A stretch of DNA of 64,000 nt from contig NZ_ML178715.1 of the NCBI RefSeq assembly GCF_004360145.1, positions 2,069 to 66,068 on the forward strand, read 5' to 3'. The notes beneath the pieces are model-generated. The model was not told the DNA's origin. It did not search any database and was given only the letters and a program-made list of their open reading frames with translations. The position numbers and the translations under genes are program-made. Source of the DNA: Aliiroseovarius marinus. GTDB taxonomy: Bacteria; Pseudomonadota; Alphaproteobacteria; Rhodobacterales; Rhodobacteraceae. Shown here piece by piece: positions 45,363-54,449 of the stretch. Numbering within the stretch: the stretch's first letter is position 1; every line of letters starts with the position of its first letter.

Positions 45363-45959
45363 ATGGTACGCTTATTTGCGGTGCTTTCGTTGATCGTCGC
45401 GCTTGCCGGTTGCGGGGGCGCAGATAACATCTGGGCCAGCGATCAAACCGTCGCGGATGCCGTGTACCGGCATGATGGCCCTCCGACCATCACCTTGTTT
45501 ACTGTGGTATCCACGACTTCAGGTGCCGGGGCGCACTCGGCGCTTTTGGTCAACGGATCGCAGCGCGTGATCTTTGACCCGGCCGGCACTTTCAACCACC
45601 CCAACCTGCCCGAGCGCCATGACGTGATTTACGGCATGACTGAGCGAGCAGTGGATTTCTATATCGATTACCATGCCCGCGTGACCTATGACGTGGTGCG
45701 GCAGGACATCGTCGTCTCGCCGCAGGTCGCTGAAATGGCCAAACGCGCAGCCGAGCAATATGGCGCGGTCCCCAAGGCGCATTGTGGTCAGTCCGTAAGC
45801 GCCATCCTGCGCAGCCTGCCAGGCTTTGAATCTGTTCCGCAGAGCTATTATCCGAAAAAGATCATGGACGCGTTTGAAGAACTTCCCGGCGTGCGCACCA
45901 AGACCTTCAGCGACAACGACCCGCATAAGGGTGGCAAGATCGTCACGCAGGGCATCTAA
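45363..45959 (+). CDS. Lipoprotein with a possible permuted NlpC/P60-like Cys-His pair
   Basis: 198 aa from ATG 45363. Signal MVRLFAVLSLIVALAGC with lipobox LAGC (Cys17). The mature part has GAHSALLVNGS (His58), FDPAGTFNHPN, and later KAHCGQSVSAILRSLPGF (Cys141). His first, Cys later, each next to small residues, resembles circularly permuted NlpC/P60 (LRAT/YaeF-like) hydrolases. The fold is an inference; it may be a non-enzymatic lipoprotein. Confidence 0.7.
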   Translation: MVRLFAVLSLIVALAGCGGADNIWASDQTVADAVYRHDGPPTITLFTVVSTTSGAGAHSALLVNGSQRVIFDPAGTFNHPNLPERHDVIYGMTERAVDFYIDYHARVTYDVVRQDIVVSPQVAEMAKRAAEQYGAVPKAHCGQSVSAILRSLPGFESVPQSYYPKKIMDAFEELPGVRTKTFSDNDPHKGGKIVTQGI

Positions 45960-45965
45960 GCCGCG

Positions 45966-46298
45966 TTATCCCAGTAAATACAACAGCCCGTACAGCGTCG
46001 CGGCCCCTGACAGGATCGCGGCCAGAACGTTTTTGCTGAAATACCCCACAGCCAACGTTACAAGAGCAGCCCCCAAACGTGCCGGATCGGGGTTCCCCCC
46101 TGTGGCGTCAGGCCAAAGGACCAGCGGTGCCACCAAGCCGGGCAACACGGCGACGGGGGTGTAGCGCAGATGGCGCAGCACCCATTCGGGCATCGGGCGG
46201 TCCCCGATCAGACCCAAGAAGCTGAAACGGATCAGGAAGCTGCCAATCGCCATCGCGAAGATGACAAACCAAACGGTTGTGTGGTTCAGTTCTTCCAT
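45966..46298 (-). CDS. azlD: AzlD family branched-chain amino acid export subunit
   Basis: 110 aa from ATG 46298, which shares one base with the azlC stop (TGATG). Four short TM segments; PEWVLRHLRYTPVAVLPGLV is the AzlD core. Works with AzlC in export of branched-chain amino acids or analogues. Confidence 0.88.
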   Translation of the reverse strand: MEELNHTTVWFVIFAMAIGSFLIRFSFLGLIGDRPMPEWVLRHLRYTPVAVLPGLVAPLVLWPDATGGNPDPARLGAALVTLAVGYFSKNVLAAILSGAATLYGLLYLLG

Positions 46299-47008
46299 CA
46301 CGCGGCCCTCCGTTCCATGTAGAGTTCGACCTGAGCACCCACAATCATGGCCCCGATCGCCGCCACCAATAGGCCCGAGCCATAGGGCATCCACGCCATC
46401 AACAGCGCCAACACGACCGAGGTCATGGCAGACGCCACATGCGCCATCGTACGCAACGCGGGCGCGATCATCGCGAGGAATGTAATCGGCAGGGCGAAAT
46501 CCAGAGCAAACTCAGGCGGCACCTGCGCGCCTGCAACCGCACCGACATAGCTTGCCGCGTACCAAAAGGGGGCCAAGGGCGCGACGGTTCCAACGTAATA
46601 GGCAAACCGCTCGGTCACGGTCAGCTCGCGCTCCATCTCGAACTTGATTTGCGACAGAGCATAGGCCTGATCCACCATCAGATAAGCGACCAATCCGCGC
46701 TGCCAGATCGGCGCGCTGCCCAGATACGGCGTCAGTGACGCACTATACATCGCCATGCGCATGTTCACGGCCAACGAGGTCAGGATCACGATCACGGTCG
46801 GCGCGTTCTCGGTCATCAGTTGAACGGCGGTGAACTGCGCGGCCCCGGCAATGACCAGAACGGAAAAGCCCATAACCTCGGCCACATTCAGTCCAGCTTC
46901 GGTCGCCACCACGCCGAACAGAGCGGCGAAGGGGATGATCACCAGAAGAAACGGAAGCGCATCACGCGTTCCGCGCAGGAAATGTCGTTTCGGGTTGGAC
47001 GCGGTCAT
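46298..47008 (-). CDS. azlC: AzlC family transporter subunit
   Basis: 236 aa with about six TM segments. ALPFLLVIIPFAALFGVVATEAGL and GAAQFTAVQLMTENAPTVIVILTSLAVNMR in pieces are the AzlC (LIV-E) signature. Divergent from fdhD with only about 50 bases between, so the two promoters overlap. Confidence 0.92.
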   Translation of the reverse strand: MTASNPKRHFLRGTRDALPFLLVIIPFAALFGVVATEAGLNVAEVMGFSVLVIAGAAQFTAVQLMTENAPTVIVILTSLAVNMRMAMYSASLTPYLGSAPIWQRGLVAYLMVDQAYALSQIKFEMERELTVTERFAYYVGTVAPLAPFWYAASYVGAVAGAQVPPEFALDFALPITFLAMIAPALRTMAHVASAMTSVVLALLMAWMPYGSGLLVAAIGAMIVGAQVELYMERRAA

Positions 47009-47061
47009 CGGGAATTCCTAAGTTACCCCTAACGCTTACGGCGTCCGTGCAGGAGTTGCAA

Positions 47062-47946
47062 TTGGCCACTGAACTAGATCTATCCGAATACCTTATCGCG
47101 CCCGACCCCGGCGCGGCGCGTCTGACCCGCGCCGTTGCGGGCCATGATGAGACCGGCGCGCCCGTGACCATCAATGTGGTGGAAGAACGCCCCCTGACCA
47201 TCTTCCTGAACCGGCGCGAGATCGTGACCGCCATGACCATCGGCGACTATCCCGAGTATCTGGCGCTTGGGTTCCTCCGCAATCAGGGGATGCTGTCGAC
47301 CGAGGATCAGATCACCGGCGTCGATTATGATGACGACATCGACACGGTTGTCGTGCGCACCGCAACAGAAACCGATTACGAAGACAAGCTGGCCCGCAAG
47401 ACCCGCACTTCGGGCTGCGCGGTGGGCACGGTGTTTGGCGATATGATGGAGGGGCTTGAGGGGCTGACGCTGCCCGCAACCCCGGTGAAAACCTCGTGGC
47501 TGTATGCGCTGTCGCAGAAGATCAACCGCACGCCCTCGTTGTATCTTGAGGCTGGCGCGATCCACGGCACGGTCCTGTGCGAAGGGGATCGCCCGCTGGT
47601 CTATATGGAGGATGTGGGCCGTCACAACGCCGTCGACAAGGTGGCAGGTTGGATGCTGGATCAGAGTGTCTCGGGCGCAGATAAGATCCTTTACACCACC
47701 GGGCGGCTGACCTCTGAAATGGTGATCAAGACCGCGCAGATGGGCATTCCCGCGCTGGTCTCACGCTCGGGCTTCACCGCGTGGGGCGTTGAGATCGCGA
47801 ACGAAGTCGGGTTGACCCTGATCGGTCGAATGCGTGGGCAACGCTTCACCTGCCTCGCGGGGGAAGAGCGTCTGGTCCGCGATGTCGATCCGGCCCACGT
47901 CACCCACGAAGACCGCAAACACCGCCGCAAAGGAGCAGGCGCATGA
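47062..47946 (+). CDS. fdhD: Formate dehydrogenase accessory sulfurtransferase FdhD
   Basis: 294 aa from a TTG start 6 bases after AGGAG (47051-47055); a GTG 15 bases earlier lacks a ribosome site. The sulfur-carrying loop reads TSGCAVGTVFGD: one Cys where E. coli FdhD has CxxC, the second being Gly. VYMEDVGRHNAVDKVAGW and TGRLTSEMVIKTAQMGIP are intact. FdhD sulfurates the molybdenum cofactor for formate dehydrogenase. Overlaps mobA by 4 bases. Confidence 0.92.
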   Translation: MATELDLSEYLIAPDPGAARLTRAVAGHDETGAPVTINVVEERPLTIFLNRREIVTAMTIGDYPEYLALGFLRNQGMLSTEDQITGVDYDDDIDTVVVRTATETDYEDKLARKTRTSGCAVGTVFGDMMEGLEGLTLPATPVKTSWLYALSQKINRTPSLYLEAGAIHGTVLCEGDRPLVYMEDVGRHNAVDKVAGWMLDQSVSGADKILYTTGRLTSEMVIKTAQMGIPALVSRSGFTAWGVEIANEVGLTLIGRMRGQRFTCLAGEERLVRDVDPAHVTHEDRKHRRKGAGA

Positions 47947-48563
47947 CCCGCCCTCTTGGCATCATTCTGGCAGGCGGTCTGGCCACCCGCATGGGCGGCG
48001 GAGATAAGGGGCGTCTGCCGCTTGGCGATGGCACATTGCTGTCCCACGTGATCGACCGGCTGGCGCCTCAGGTCGAGGGCATGGCTCTGAATGCGAACGG
48101 AGATCCCGCACGCTTTGCCGACACCGGCCTGCCCGTTCTGCCCGACAGCATCGACGGCTATGCGGGGCCACTAGCAGGTGTACTTGCCGGTCTAGACTGG
48201 GCCGCTGAACAAGGTGCAACCCATGTCGTGTCTGCCGCCGCCGACACGCCTTTCTTCCCGCGAGACCTTGTGGATCGCCTGCTGATCGCCGCGCAGCGCG
48301 ACGGCACCGAGATTGCTTTGGCCGCCACGCTGGACCCACAGCGCGGTGCAATGCGTCAGCCAACCTTCGGCCTCTGGCCTGTGGCGTTGCGTGACGACCT
48401 GCGGGCCGCACTGGAAGACGGCTTGCGCAAAGTCGTCCTGTGGACGGATCAACACGGCGCGGCGACCGCCAGTTTCCTGCCCGCCCCGTTTGACCCCTTC
48501 TTCAACGTGAACACCCCAGACGACCTTTCCCAGGCCGAACAGCTTTTGGAGACCGCCCCATGA
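47943..48563 (+). CDS. mobA: Molybdenum cofactor guanylyltransferase
   Basis: 206 aa. GIILAGGLATRMGGGDKGRLPLG is the nucleotidyltransferase loop; LPDSIDGYAGPLAGVLAGL and SAAADTPFFP follow. Links GMP to molybdopterin. Coupled to fdhD and the mobB-moeA fusion by 4-base overlaps. Confidence 0.95.
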   Translation: MTRPLGIILAGGLATRMGGGDKGRLPLGDGTLLSHVIDRLAPQVEGMALNANGDPARFADTGLPVLPDSIDGYAGPLAGVLAGLDWAAEQGATHVVSAAADTPFFPRDLVDRLLIAAQRDGTEIALAATLDPQRGAMRQPTFGLWPVALRDDLRAALEDGLRKVVLWTDQHGAATASFLPAPFDPFFNVNTPDDLSQAEQLLETAP

Positions 48564-50320
48564 AGATCTTCGGCGTCACCGGGTGGAAAAACTCGGGCAA
48601 AACCGGGTTGATGGAGCGTCTGATCGCCCATTTCACCGCGCAGGGCCTGCGTGTATCGACCCTAAAACATACGCATCACGGCGTTGACCTGGAAAAGCCC
48701 GGGACCGATACACACCGCCACCGCGTGGCGGGCGCGCAAGAGGTCGTGTTGGCGTCCTCTGCCCGCATCACTACCCTGTATGAACTCCGCGACACCCCCG
48801 AACCCCGTCTGGCACAGCTGATCGCGGGCCTGACCCCCTGCGACCTTGTGCTGGTGGAAGGGTTCAAAGGCGCACCGCATCCGAAGATCGAGGCGCACCG
48901 CGTGGAAACCGGCGAAGACCTGTTGGCCCCGGAAAACGACACGATCCGCGCCGTGGCCAGCAATGAAGCCCTCCCTGACCTTGACCTGCCAGTCTTCGAT
49001 CTGGATGACACCGCCGCGATTGCCGCGTTCATCGCAGATGTCACCGGCCTCGCCCCACGCAAACCAAAGGGGTTGAAGAACGACTGCTTCGCCCTGCCCC
49101 CCGGCGTCCACTGGACCCCCGTCGATGAAGCGCTGGACACACTCCGCGACCGCCTGTCACCCGTGGTCGATACCGAAACCGTGCCCACCGCAACCGCCCG
49201 CGGCCGCATCCTCTCCGCCGACCATATGGCCGCGCGCTCCAACCCTCCGGGCGCAAACTCTGCCGTCGACGGATACGCCTTCGCCTATGCAGGCCTGACC
49301 GAGGGCGACGTGATCGAGATGCCTCTGATGTCCGAGCGCGCCGCCGCCGGCGATCCCTTCACCGGCACCGTCCCGATGGGCCACGCCATCCGCATCCTGA
49401 CCGGCGCCCTTCTGCCCGACGGCGTCGACACGGTGGTTTTGCAGGAAGACGTCCAAATCGACGGCCAGACCCTACGCTTCCCCGCAGGTGTAAAACCCGG
49501 CGCCAACGCCCGCGCGGCAGGCGAAGACGTCGAGGCCGGCAAGCTGGCACTTCCCATGGGCCATAAAATGCGCGCGCCAGATGTTGCGCTCTTGTCCGCA
49601 CTGGGCCTGCCCAACGTCAAAACGTACAAACCGCTGCGCGTCGGCGTTCTGTCTACCGGCGATGAACTGGCCGAGCCCGGCACCACCATGGACACCGCCC
49701 GCACCTATGACGCCAACCGCCCGATGCTTCTGTCGCTGGCCGAGAGCTGGGGCTATACCCCCGTCGATCTGGGCCATGTGGCAGACGACCGCGACGCCCT
49801 GCGCGCAGCCTTCGACACAGCCGCAACCCAAGCCGACGTCATCCTGACCTCAGGCGGCGCATCTGCTGGCGACGAGGATCACGTCTCGGCACTTTTGAAA
49901 GAAACCGGATCGCTGCACCTCTGGCGCATCGCGATCAAACCGGGCCGCCCTCTGGCACTGGCACAGTGGAACGGCACGCCCGTTTTCGGACTGCCTGGAA
50001 ATCCTGTCGCAGCCCTTGTCACCACGCTGATCTTCGCACGCCCGGCTTTCTCACGCCTTGCAGGCGGCCCGTGGCTGACCGCGCCCGGCACCCTGCTCCC
50101 TGCCGCCTTCACCAAATCAAAAAAAGCAGGCCGCCGCGAATACCTGCGCGCACGCCTGAACGAAAACGGCGAGGTGGAAGCGTTCAAATCCGAAGGATCG
50201 GGCCGCATCTCGGGTCTCAGCTGGGCCACTGGACTGGTCGAACTGCCGGACGAGGCAATGGACATCACCTCCGGCACCCCCGTCCGCTTCATCAGCTACG
50301 ACAGCCTCGGGATCACCTGA
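48560..50320 (+). CDS. MobB-MoeA fusion protein
   Basis: 586 aa. MobB GTPase domain 1 to about 165: FGVTGWKNSGKTGLMERL P-loop, VLVEGFKG. MoeA molybdopterin molybdotransferase from about 185: NPPGANSAVDGYA, LTGALLPDGVDTVVLQED, VGVLSTGDELAEPG, SGGASAGDEDHV and GLPGNPVAALV are all present. MoeA inserts molybdate into adenylylated molybdopterin; MobB binds GTP and helps MobA. Fusion with mobA just upstream places guanylyl transfer and metal insertion in one coupled unit. Confidence 0.93.
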   Translation: MKIFGVTGWKNSGKTGLMERLIAHFTAQGLRVSTLKHTHHGVDLEKPGTDTHRHRVAGAQEVVLASSARITTLYELRDTPEPRLAQLIAGLTPCDLVLVEGFKGAPHPKIEAHRVETGEDLLAPENDTIRAVASNEALPDLDLPVFDLDDTAAIAAFIADVTGLAPRKPKGLKNDCFALPPGVHWTPVDEALDTLRDRLSPVVDTETVPTATARGRILSADHMAARSNPPGANSAVDGYAFAYAGLTEGDVIEMPLMSERAAAGDPFTGTVPMGHAIRILTGALLPDGVDTVVLQEDVQIDGQTLRFPAGVKPGANARAAGEDVEAGKLALPMGHKMRAPDVALLSALGLPNVKTYKPLRVGVLSTGDELAEPGTTMDTARTYDANRPMLLSLAESWGYTPVDLGHVADDRDALRAAFDTAATQADVILTSGGASAGDEDHVSALLKETGSLHLWRIAIKPGRPLALAQWNGTPVFGLPGNPVAALVTTLIFARPAFSRLAGGPWLTAPGTLLPAAFTKSKKAGRREYLRARLNENGEVEAFKSEGSGRISGLSWATGLVELPDEAMDITSGTPVRFISYDSLGIT

Positions 50321-50368
50321 TCCCCATCCTATTGCCTGAAATACCTTGGGGTGTTCGGAGGCAGCTTA

Positions 50369-50448
50369 GAAACAGTCCGGGGGACTGTTTCGCCGACGAA
50401 CGCGCGCAGCGCAGAGGGGCAAAGCCCCTCAGGCTCACAACGTGAGCC
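50369..50448. repeat. Three consecutive hairpins between moeA and smpB
   Basis: GAAACAGTCC-GGG-GGACTGTTTC (50369-50391), GAGGGGC-AAA-GCCCCTC (50414-50430) and GGCTCAC-AAC-GTGAGCC (50432-50448): three perfect stems of 10, 7 and 7 bases, each with a 3-base loop, in 80 bases between convergent genes. The first ends in TTT on both strands and may terminate both. The set resembles a dispersed intergenic palindrome family; its copy number cannot be judged from this window. Confidence 0.8.
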
Positions 50449-50456
50449 GCCGAACC

Positions 50457-50939
50457 TCAGTCCCCGTGCCGCAGCAGCCGTTGCTTCTGACGGCCCCAAT
50501 CCCGCTTGGCCTCGGTCGCGCGCTTGTCATGGGCCTTCTTGCCCTTGGCAATGCCCACCTTCACCTTCACCAGACCTTTGTGATTGAAATACATGACCAG
50601 CGGCACAAGGGTCATGCCCTTCCGGCTGGTTGCATTCCACATCTTGGAAATCTCACGCTTCGAGGCCAATAGCTTGCGCTTACGACGCTCAAGATGACCC
50701 CAGGTGATGGCCTGCTTATAGGGCGCGATATAGGCGTTGGTCAGATAAAGCTCGCCATCCTCAACCGCCACATAGCTTTCAGCAATATTTGACCCACCCT
50801 GACGCAGCGATTTCACCTCGGACCCCATCAACACGATACCGCATTCGATGTCTTCCTCGATCGCATAGTCATAGCGTGCGCGCCGATTATCGGCGATCAC
50901 CTTATAGTTTGCGTCTTCTTTGGTTTTTGCTTTAGCCAT
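50457..50939 (-). CDS. smpB: SsrA-binding protein SmpB
   Basis: 160 aa. [29 protein letters not shown] in pieces opens the OB fold; [14 protein letters not shown] and the basic tail ([20 protein letters not shown]) follow. Delivers tmRNA to stalled ribosomes. Downstream of trmO and dapA on the same strand. Confidence 0.97.
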   Translation of the reverse strand: MAKAKTKEDANYKVIADNRRARYDYAIEEDIECGIVLMGSEVKSLRQGGSNIAESYVAVEDGELYLTNAYIAPYKQAITWGHLERRKRKLLASKREISKMWNATSRKGMTLVPLVMYFNHKGLVKVKVGIAKGKKAHDKRATEAKRDWGRQKQRLLRHGD

Positions 50940-50980
50940 GTGCCGGATGTAGGGCTTGCACCGCGAACTGTCCAGCCCGC

Positions 50981-51466
50981 CTAACTCGCTGGCGCGTCAA
51001 TCGTGGCAATCCATGGCTTCAAATCCACCACCGGCGTCCCATCAAAGCAGTCCAGCGCATCAATACCGATGACTCCGGCCTCGACATCCAGCGATACGAT
51101 CTGGACCGTGCTCATCGCAATCGGGTTCGGGCGGTTGGGCGAGCGCAGGGAAAACACACCCCGCGGGGCATCCGCATGACGAGGCGACTGCACGATCAAG
51201 TCACGGCGCGCCTGATCCATCCAGTAAAGCACAATGATGTGCTGACCGACCGTGAAGTCCTTGATACCGGGTTGATAGCCATCGGCCAGTTCAATCCGAA
51301 ACGCACCACCCTCGTCAGCCACACGTTTGCGCGCGCCGGCCACATTGCCCGGCGCATCGCCCGGTTGCCACGGGGTGCGGACATGCCCGATGAAGGCCAT
51401 ACGCGGCCCGTCACTGTCGGCAGGATCGAAGGCGAGTTGAACCTCGCCTTCGCGCCTGTCACTCAT
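50981..51466 (-). CDS. trmO: tRNA (t6A37) N6-methyltransferase TrmO (TsaA family)
   Basis: 161 aa. FIGHVRTPW opens the fold; [20 protein letters not shown] and [22 protein letters not shown] carry the SAM-binding family motifs, and [15 protein letters not shown] ends it. TrmO methylates t6A37 to m6t6A in certain tRNAs. Its ATG shares one base with the dapA stop (TGATG). Confidence 0.92.
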   Translation of the reverse strand: MSDRREGEVQLAFDPADSDGPRMAFIGHVRTPWQPGDAPGNVAGARKRVADEGGAFRIELADGYQPGIKDFTVGQHIIVLYWMDQARRDLIVQSPRHADAPRGVFSLRSPNRPNPIAMSTVQIVSLDVEAGVIGIDALDCFDGTPVVDLKPWIATIDAPAS

Positions 51467-52341
51467 CAGTTGACCAGCCCAGCGTGACGCATGGCGGCAT
51501 CAATCGCGGCCTTGGTCTCGTCGGTCAGGCCGACCAGCGGCGAGCGGACTTCTTCGGTGCAGCGGCCCAGCTTGGACAGCGCGTATTTCGCGCCACAGGT
51601 GCCCGGCTCCATGAAGATCGCCTGATGCAGCGGCATCAGCTTGTCTGCGATTTCCAGCGCTTTGGCGAAGTCACCTTCCAGCGTTGCCGCCTGCATATCC
51701 GCGCACAGACGCGGGGCCACGTTCGCGGTGACCGAGATACAGCCCACGCCACCCTGTGCGTTGAACCCATGCGCCGTGGCGTCTTCGCCCGACAGCTGGA
51801 TGAAATCCGCGCCACAGGTCATGCGCTGAAAGCTGACGCGCGCCAGATCGCCGGTCGCGTCTTTCACACCCACGATGTTCTTGTGCTTGGCCAGTTCGCC
51901 CATCGTCTCGGGCGTCATGTCGACAACCGAACGACCGGGGATGTTGTAGATCACGATCGGCAGGTCGACGGCATCGGCAATCGTCTCGAAATGCGCAACA
52001 AGGCCGCGCTGGGTCGGCTTGTTGTAATAGGGCGTCACCACCAGACCGGCAGCGGCCCCAACTTGCTTGGCGAACTCCATGAAGCGCAGCGCTTCGGCGG
52101 TGTTGTTCGAACCGGCGCCTGCGATGACCGGCACACGGCCTGCGGCGGCTTCCACCACGGCTTCGATGACCGCTTCGTGCTCGTCATGGGTCAGGGTCGG
52201 GCTTTCGCCAGTCGTGCCCACCGGCACCAGACCGGTCGAGCCTTCTTCGATCTGCCATTCGACCAAGCGTTTGAGCGCGTCGAAATCCACTGCACCGTCC
52301 TTGAACGGCGTAACCAGGGCAGGAAGAGATCCTTTGAACAT
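51466..52341 (-). CDS. dapA: 4-hydroxy-tetrahydrodipicolinate synthase
   Basis: 291 aa from ATG 52341 with GGAG upstream; upstream ATG candidates add non-family residues. [38 protein letters not shown] (Tyr) and [14 protein letters not shown] (Schiff-base Lys). First committed step of lysine and diaminopimelate synthesis. Confidence 0.96.
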   Translation of the reverse strand: MFKGSLPALVTPFKDGAVDFDALKRLVEWQIEEGSTGLVPVGTTGESPTLTHDEHEAVIEAVVEAAAGRVPVIAGAGSNNTAEALRFMEFAKQVGAAAGLVVTPYYNKPTQRGLVAHFETIADAVDLPIVIYNIPGRSVVDMTPETMGELAKHKNIVGVKDATGDLARVSFQRMTCGADFIQLSGEDATAHGFNAQGGVGCISVTANVAPRLCADMQAATLEGDFAKALEIADKLMPLHQAIFMEPGTCGAKYALSKLGRCTEEVRSPLVGLTDETKAAIDAAMRHAGLVN

Positions 52342-52487
52342 GACACGCTCCATTTTTGTCTGTGTTTCCAATCACGTCTGCGAAGATCTGCTGAATCGCT
52401 CCGCAAACGCGGCGGAAACTAGCCGGGTTCGACAGAAATGCCAAGTTTGTGTGTTGCGTGTTAGCGCCACAAAGCTAGGTTTTGCAC

Positions 52488-54449
52488 ATGAACAGGATCA
52501 AATCACGTCTTCTTGCCGCCCTGACACTGGCCGCCAGCCTTGGTTTTGCCGCCAGCACCCCCGGTTTTGCACAGAATGCCGGGGCCGTTTCGGCACTTGA
52601 AAAGGCCATCGAAAGCGCCCGAGCCGAAGAATGGGACACCGCCCGGGCCCAAGCAGCACAGGGCGGTGCGCTGGCGGCTGACATTCTGGAATGGCATCGC
52701 TTGCGCCAAAGCGAAGGCAGCTTTGCCGACACCCGCGCCTTTCTGGCCCGCAACCCCGACTGGCCCGGCCTGAAGCTTCTGCGCAAACGATCCGAAGAAT
52801 CAATTCCGCGCAACCATACCCCGTCCGAGGTTCTGGAGTTCTTCCGCGACCAGCCCCCGCAGACCGGACGCGGCGCATTGCGTCTGGCCGAGGCGCTGAA
52901 GGCCACGGGCAACGGGGAAGAGGCGAAGGCGCAGATCATTCTTGGCTGGATTTCGCTGTCGTTGGACGAAGACGAACACAACGCGTTCGTGTCGCGCTAT
53001 GGCGACACGCTGAAATCCCATCACTGGGACCGGACAGATATGCTGCTGTGGCGTGGGGCAACGACCGAAGCTGGGCGTATGCTACCGTTGTTGTCATCCG
53101 CACAGCAGGCGCTGGCCAAAGCCCGCATCGCGCTGCGCAAAAAGCAAAACGGCGTAGATGCATTGATCAAAGCCGTGCCTGCCAGCCTGTCGGATGATCC
53201 GGGGCTGGCCTATGAACGCTTCCTTTGGCGCGCCTCGAAAGGGCGCAATCAGGATGCGGTAGATTTGCTGTTGGAACGCTCGACCTCGGCCCAATCGCTG
53301 GGCGCACCCGAGCGTTGGGGCAGCTGGCGCCGCGTCTTGGCCCGCTGGTCGATGCGCGATGGGAAGCCCAAGCAGGCGTATCGCTTGGCAAGCGCGCATC
53401 ACATCTCCGCCGGATCGGACCGCAATGATCTGGAGTGGTTGGCGGGCTATGTCGCATTGCGCAAGCTGAACGATCCGACGACGGCGCTTAAGCACTTCCA
53501 GACCTTCCAGTTGGGTGTCGAGACCCCCATCAGCCTTGGCCGTGCCGGGTACTGGCAGGGCCGCGCCTACGAGGCGTTGGGCGACACAATCAGCGCTCAG
53601 GCGTCCTATGAATATGGGGGCGAGTTCCAGACGAGTTTCTATGGCCTTCTGGCGGCTGAGAAAGCGGGCCTTCCAATGGACCCTCGCCTGACCGGGTCGG
53701 AACCTTTCCCGGACTTCCGGCAGGCCAGCTTCTGGGGCGGTTCGGTGATGGAAGCCGCCCGCCTTCTGCAAGCCGCAGGGGAACTTTATTGGGCCGAGCG
53801 CTTTTCGGTCCACCTCGCCGAAAGCTTGACCCGCGAAGAGATTGGGCAGCTGGCCGCATGGGCAGAAAGCGTAGGCGAGCCGCATTTGCAGGTGATGATC
53901 GCCAAACAGGCCGCGCGTCAGGGTCACACCATCGCCCGCCCCTATTTCCCGACGCCCGACATCGGACGCGGCAACCGCACCGTTCCGCGCGCTTTGGAAT
54001 TGGCCATCGCCCGCCGTGAAAGCGAGTTCGACCCCGAAGTCGTCTCGGGCGTCGGCGCGCGCGGGCTTATGCAGCTGATGCCCGGCACCGCGTCTGACAT
54101 GGCGAAACGTCTGGACATGCCCTATTCAAAGGCCCGTCTGACCGAGGATCCTGCCTATAACACCCGGCTTGGCTCGGAATATCTGGCAAAACTGATTGAA
54201 GATTTCGACGGCAATCCGGTGCTGATTTCGGTCGGCTATAACGCTGGCCCCAGACGGTCGATCAACTGGAGCGAACGATTTGGGAATGTGCGGTCCTCGT
54301 CCGTGGATATCATCGACTGGATCGAACACATCCCCTTCCGCGAGACCCGCAATTACGTGATGCGCGTCACCGAAAGCCTGCCCGTCTATCGCGCGCGGCT
54401 GACCGGGAAAACCGAGCCGCTGCGCCTGTCGAAAGAACTTAAGAAGTAG
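52488..54449 (+). CDS. slt: Soluble lytic murein transglycosylase (Slt family)
   Basis: 653 aa from ATG 52488. Signal peptide with AALTLAASLGFAASTPGFA cut at AFA-like site. A long superhelical all-alpha region (about 30-470) precedes a C-terminal SLT domain: ALELAIARRESEFDP (catalytic Glu), GARGLMQLMPGTA, NTRLGSEYLAKL, SVGYNAGPRRS. Cleaves peptidoglycan glycan strands to 1,6-anhydromuropeptides in the periplasm. Divergent from dapA. Confidence 0.95.
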   Translation: MNRIKSRLLAALTLAASLGFAASTPGFAQNAGAVSALEKAIESARAEEWDTARAQAAQGGALAADILEWHRLRQSEGSFADTRAFLARNPDWPGLKLLRKRSEESIPRNHTPSEVLEFFRDQPPQTGRGALRLAEALKATGNGEEAKAQIILGWISLSLDEDEHNAFVSRYGDTLKSHHWDRTDMLLWRGATTEAGRMLPLLSSAQQALAKARIALRKKQNGVDALIKAVPASLSDDPGLAYERFLWRASKGRNQDAVDLLLERSTSAQSLGAPERWGSWRRVLARWSMRDGKPKQAYRLASAHHISAGSDRNDLEWLAGYVALRKLNDPTTALKHFQTFQLGVETPISLGRAGYWQGRAYEALGDTISAQASYEYGGEFQTSFYGLLAAEKAGLPMDPRLTGSEPFPDFRQASFWGGSVMEAARLLQAAGELYWAERFSVHLAESLTREEIGQLAAWAESVGEPHLQVMIAKQAARQGHTIARPYFPTPDIGRGNRTVPRALELAIARRESEFDPEVVSGVGARGLMQLMPGTASDMAKRLDMPYSKARLTEDPAYNTRLGSEYLAKLIEDFDGNPVLISVGYNAGPRRSINWSERFGNVRSSSVDIIDWIEHIPFRETRNYVMRVTESLPVYRARLTGKTEPLRLSKELKK

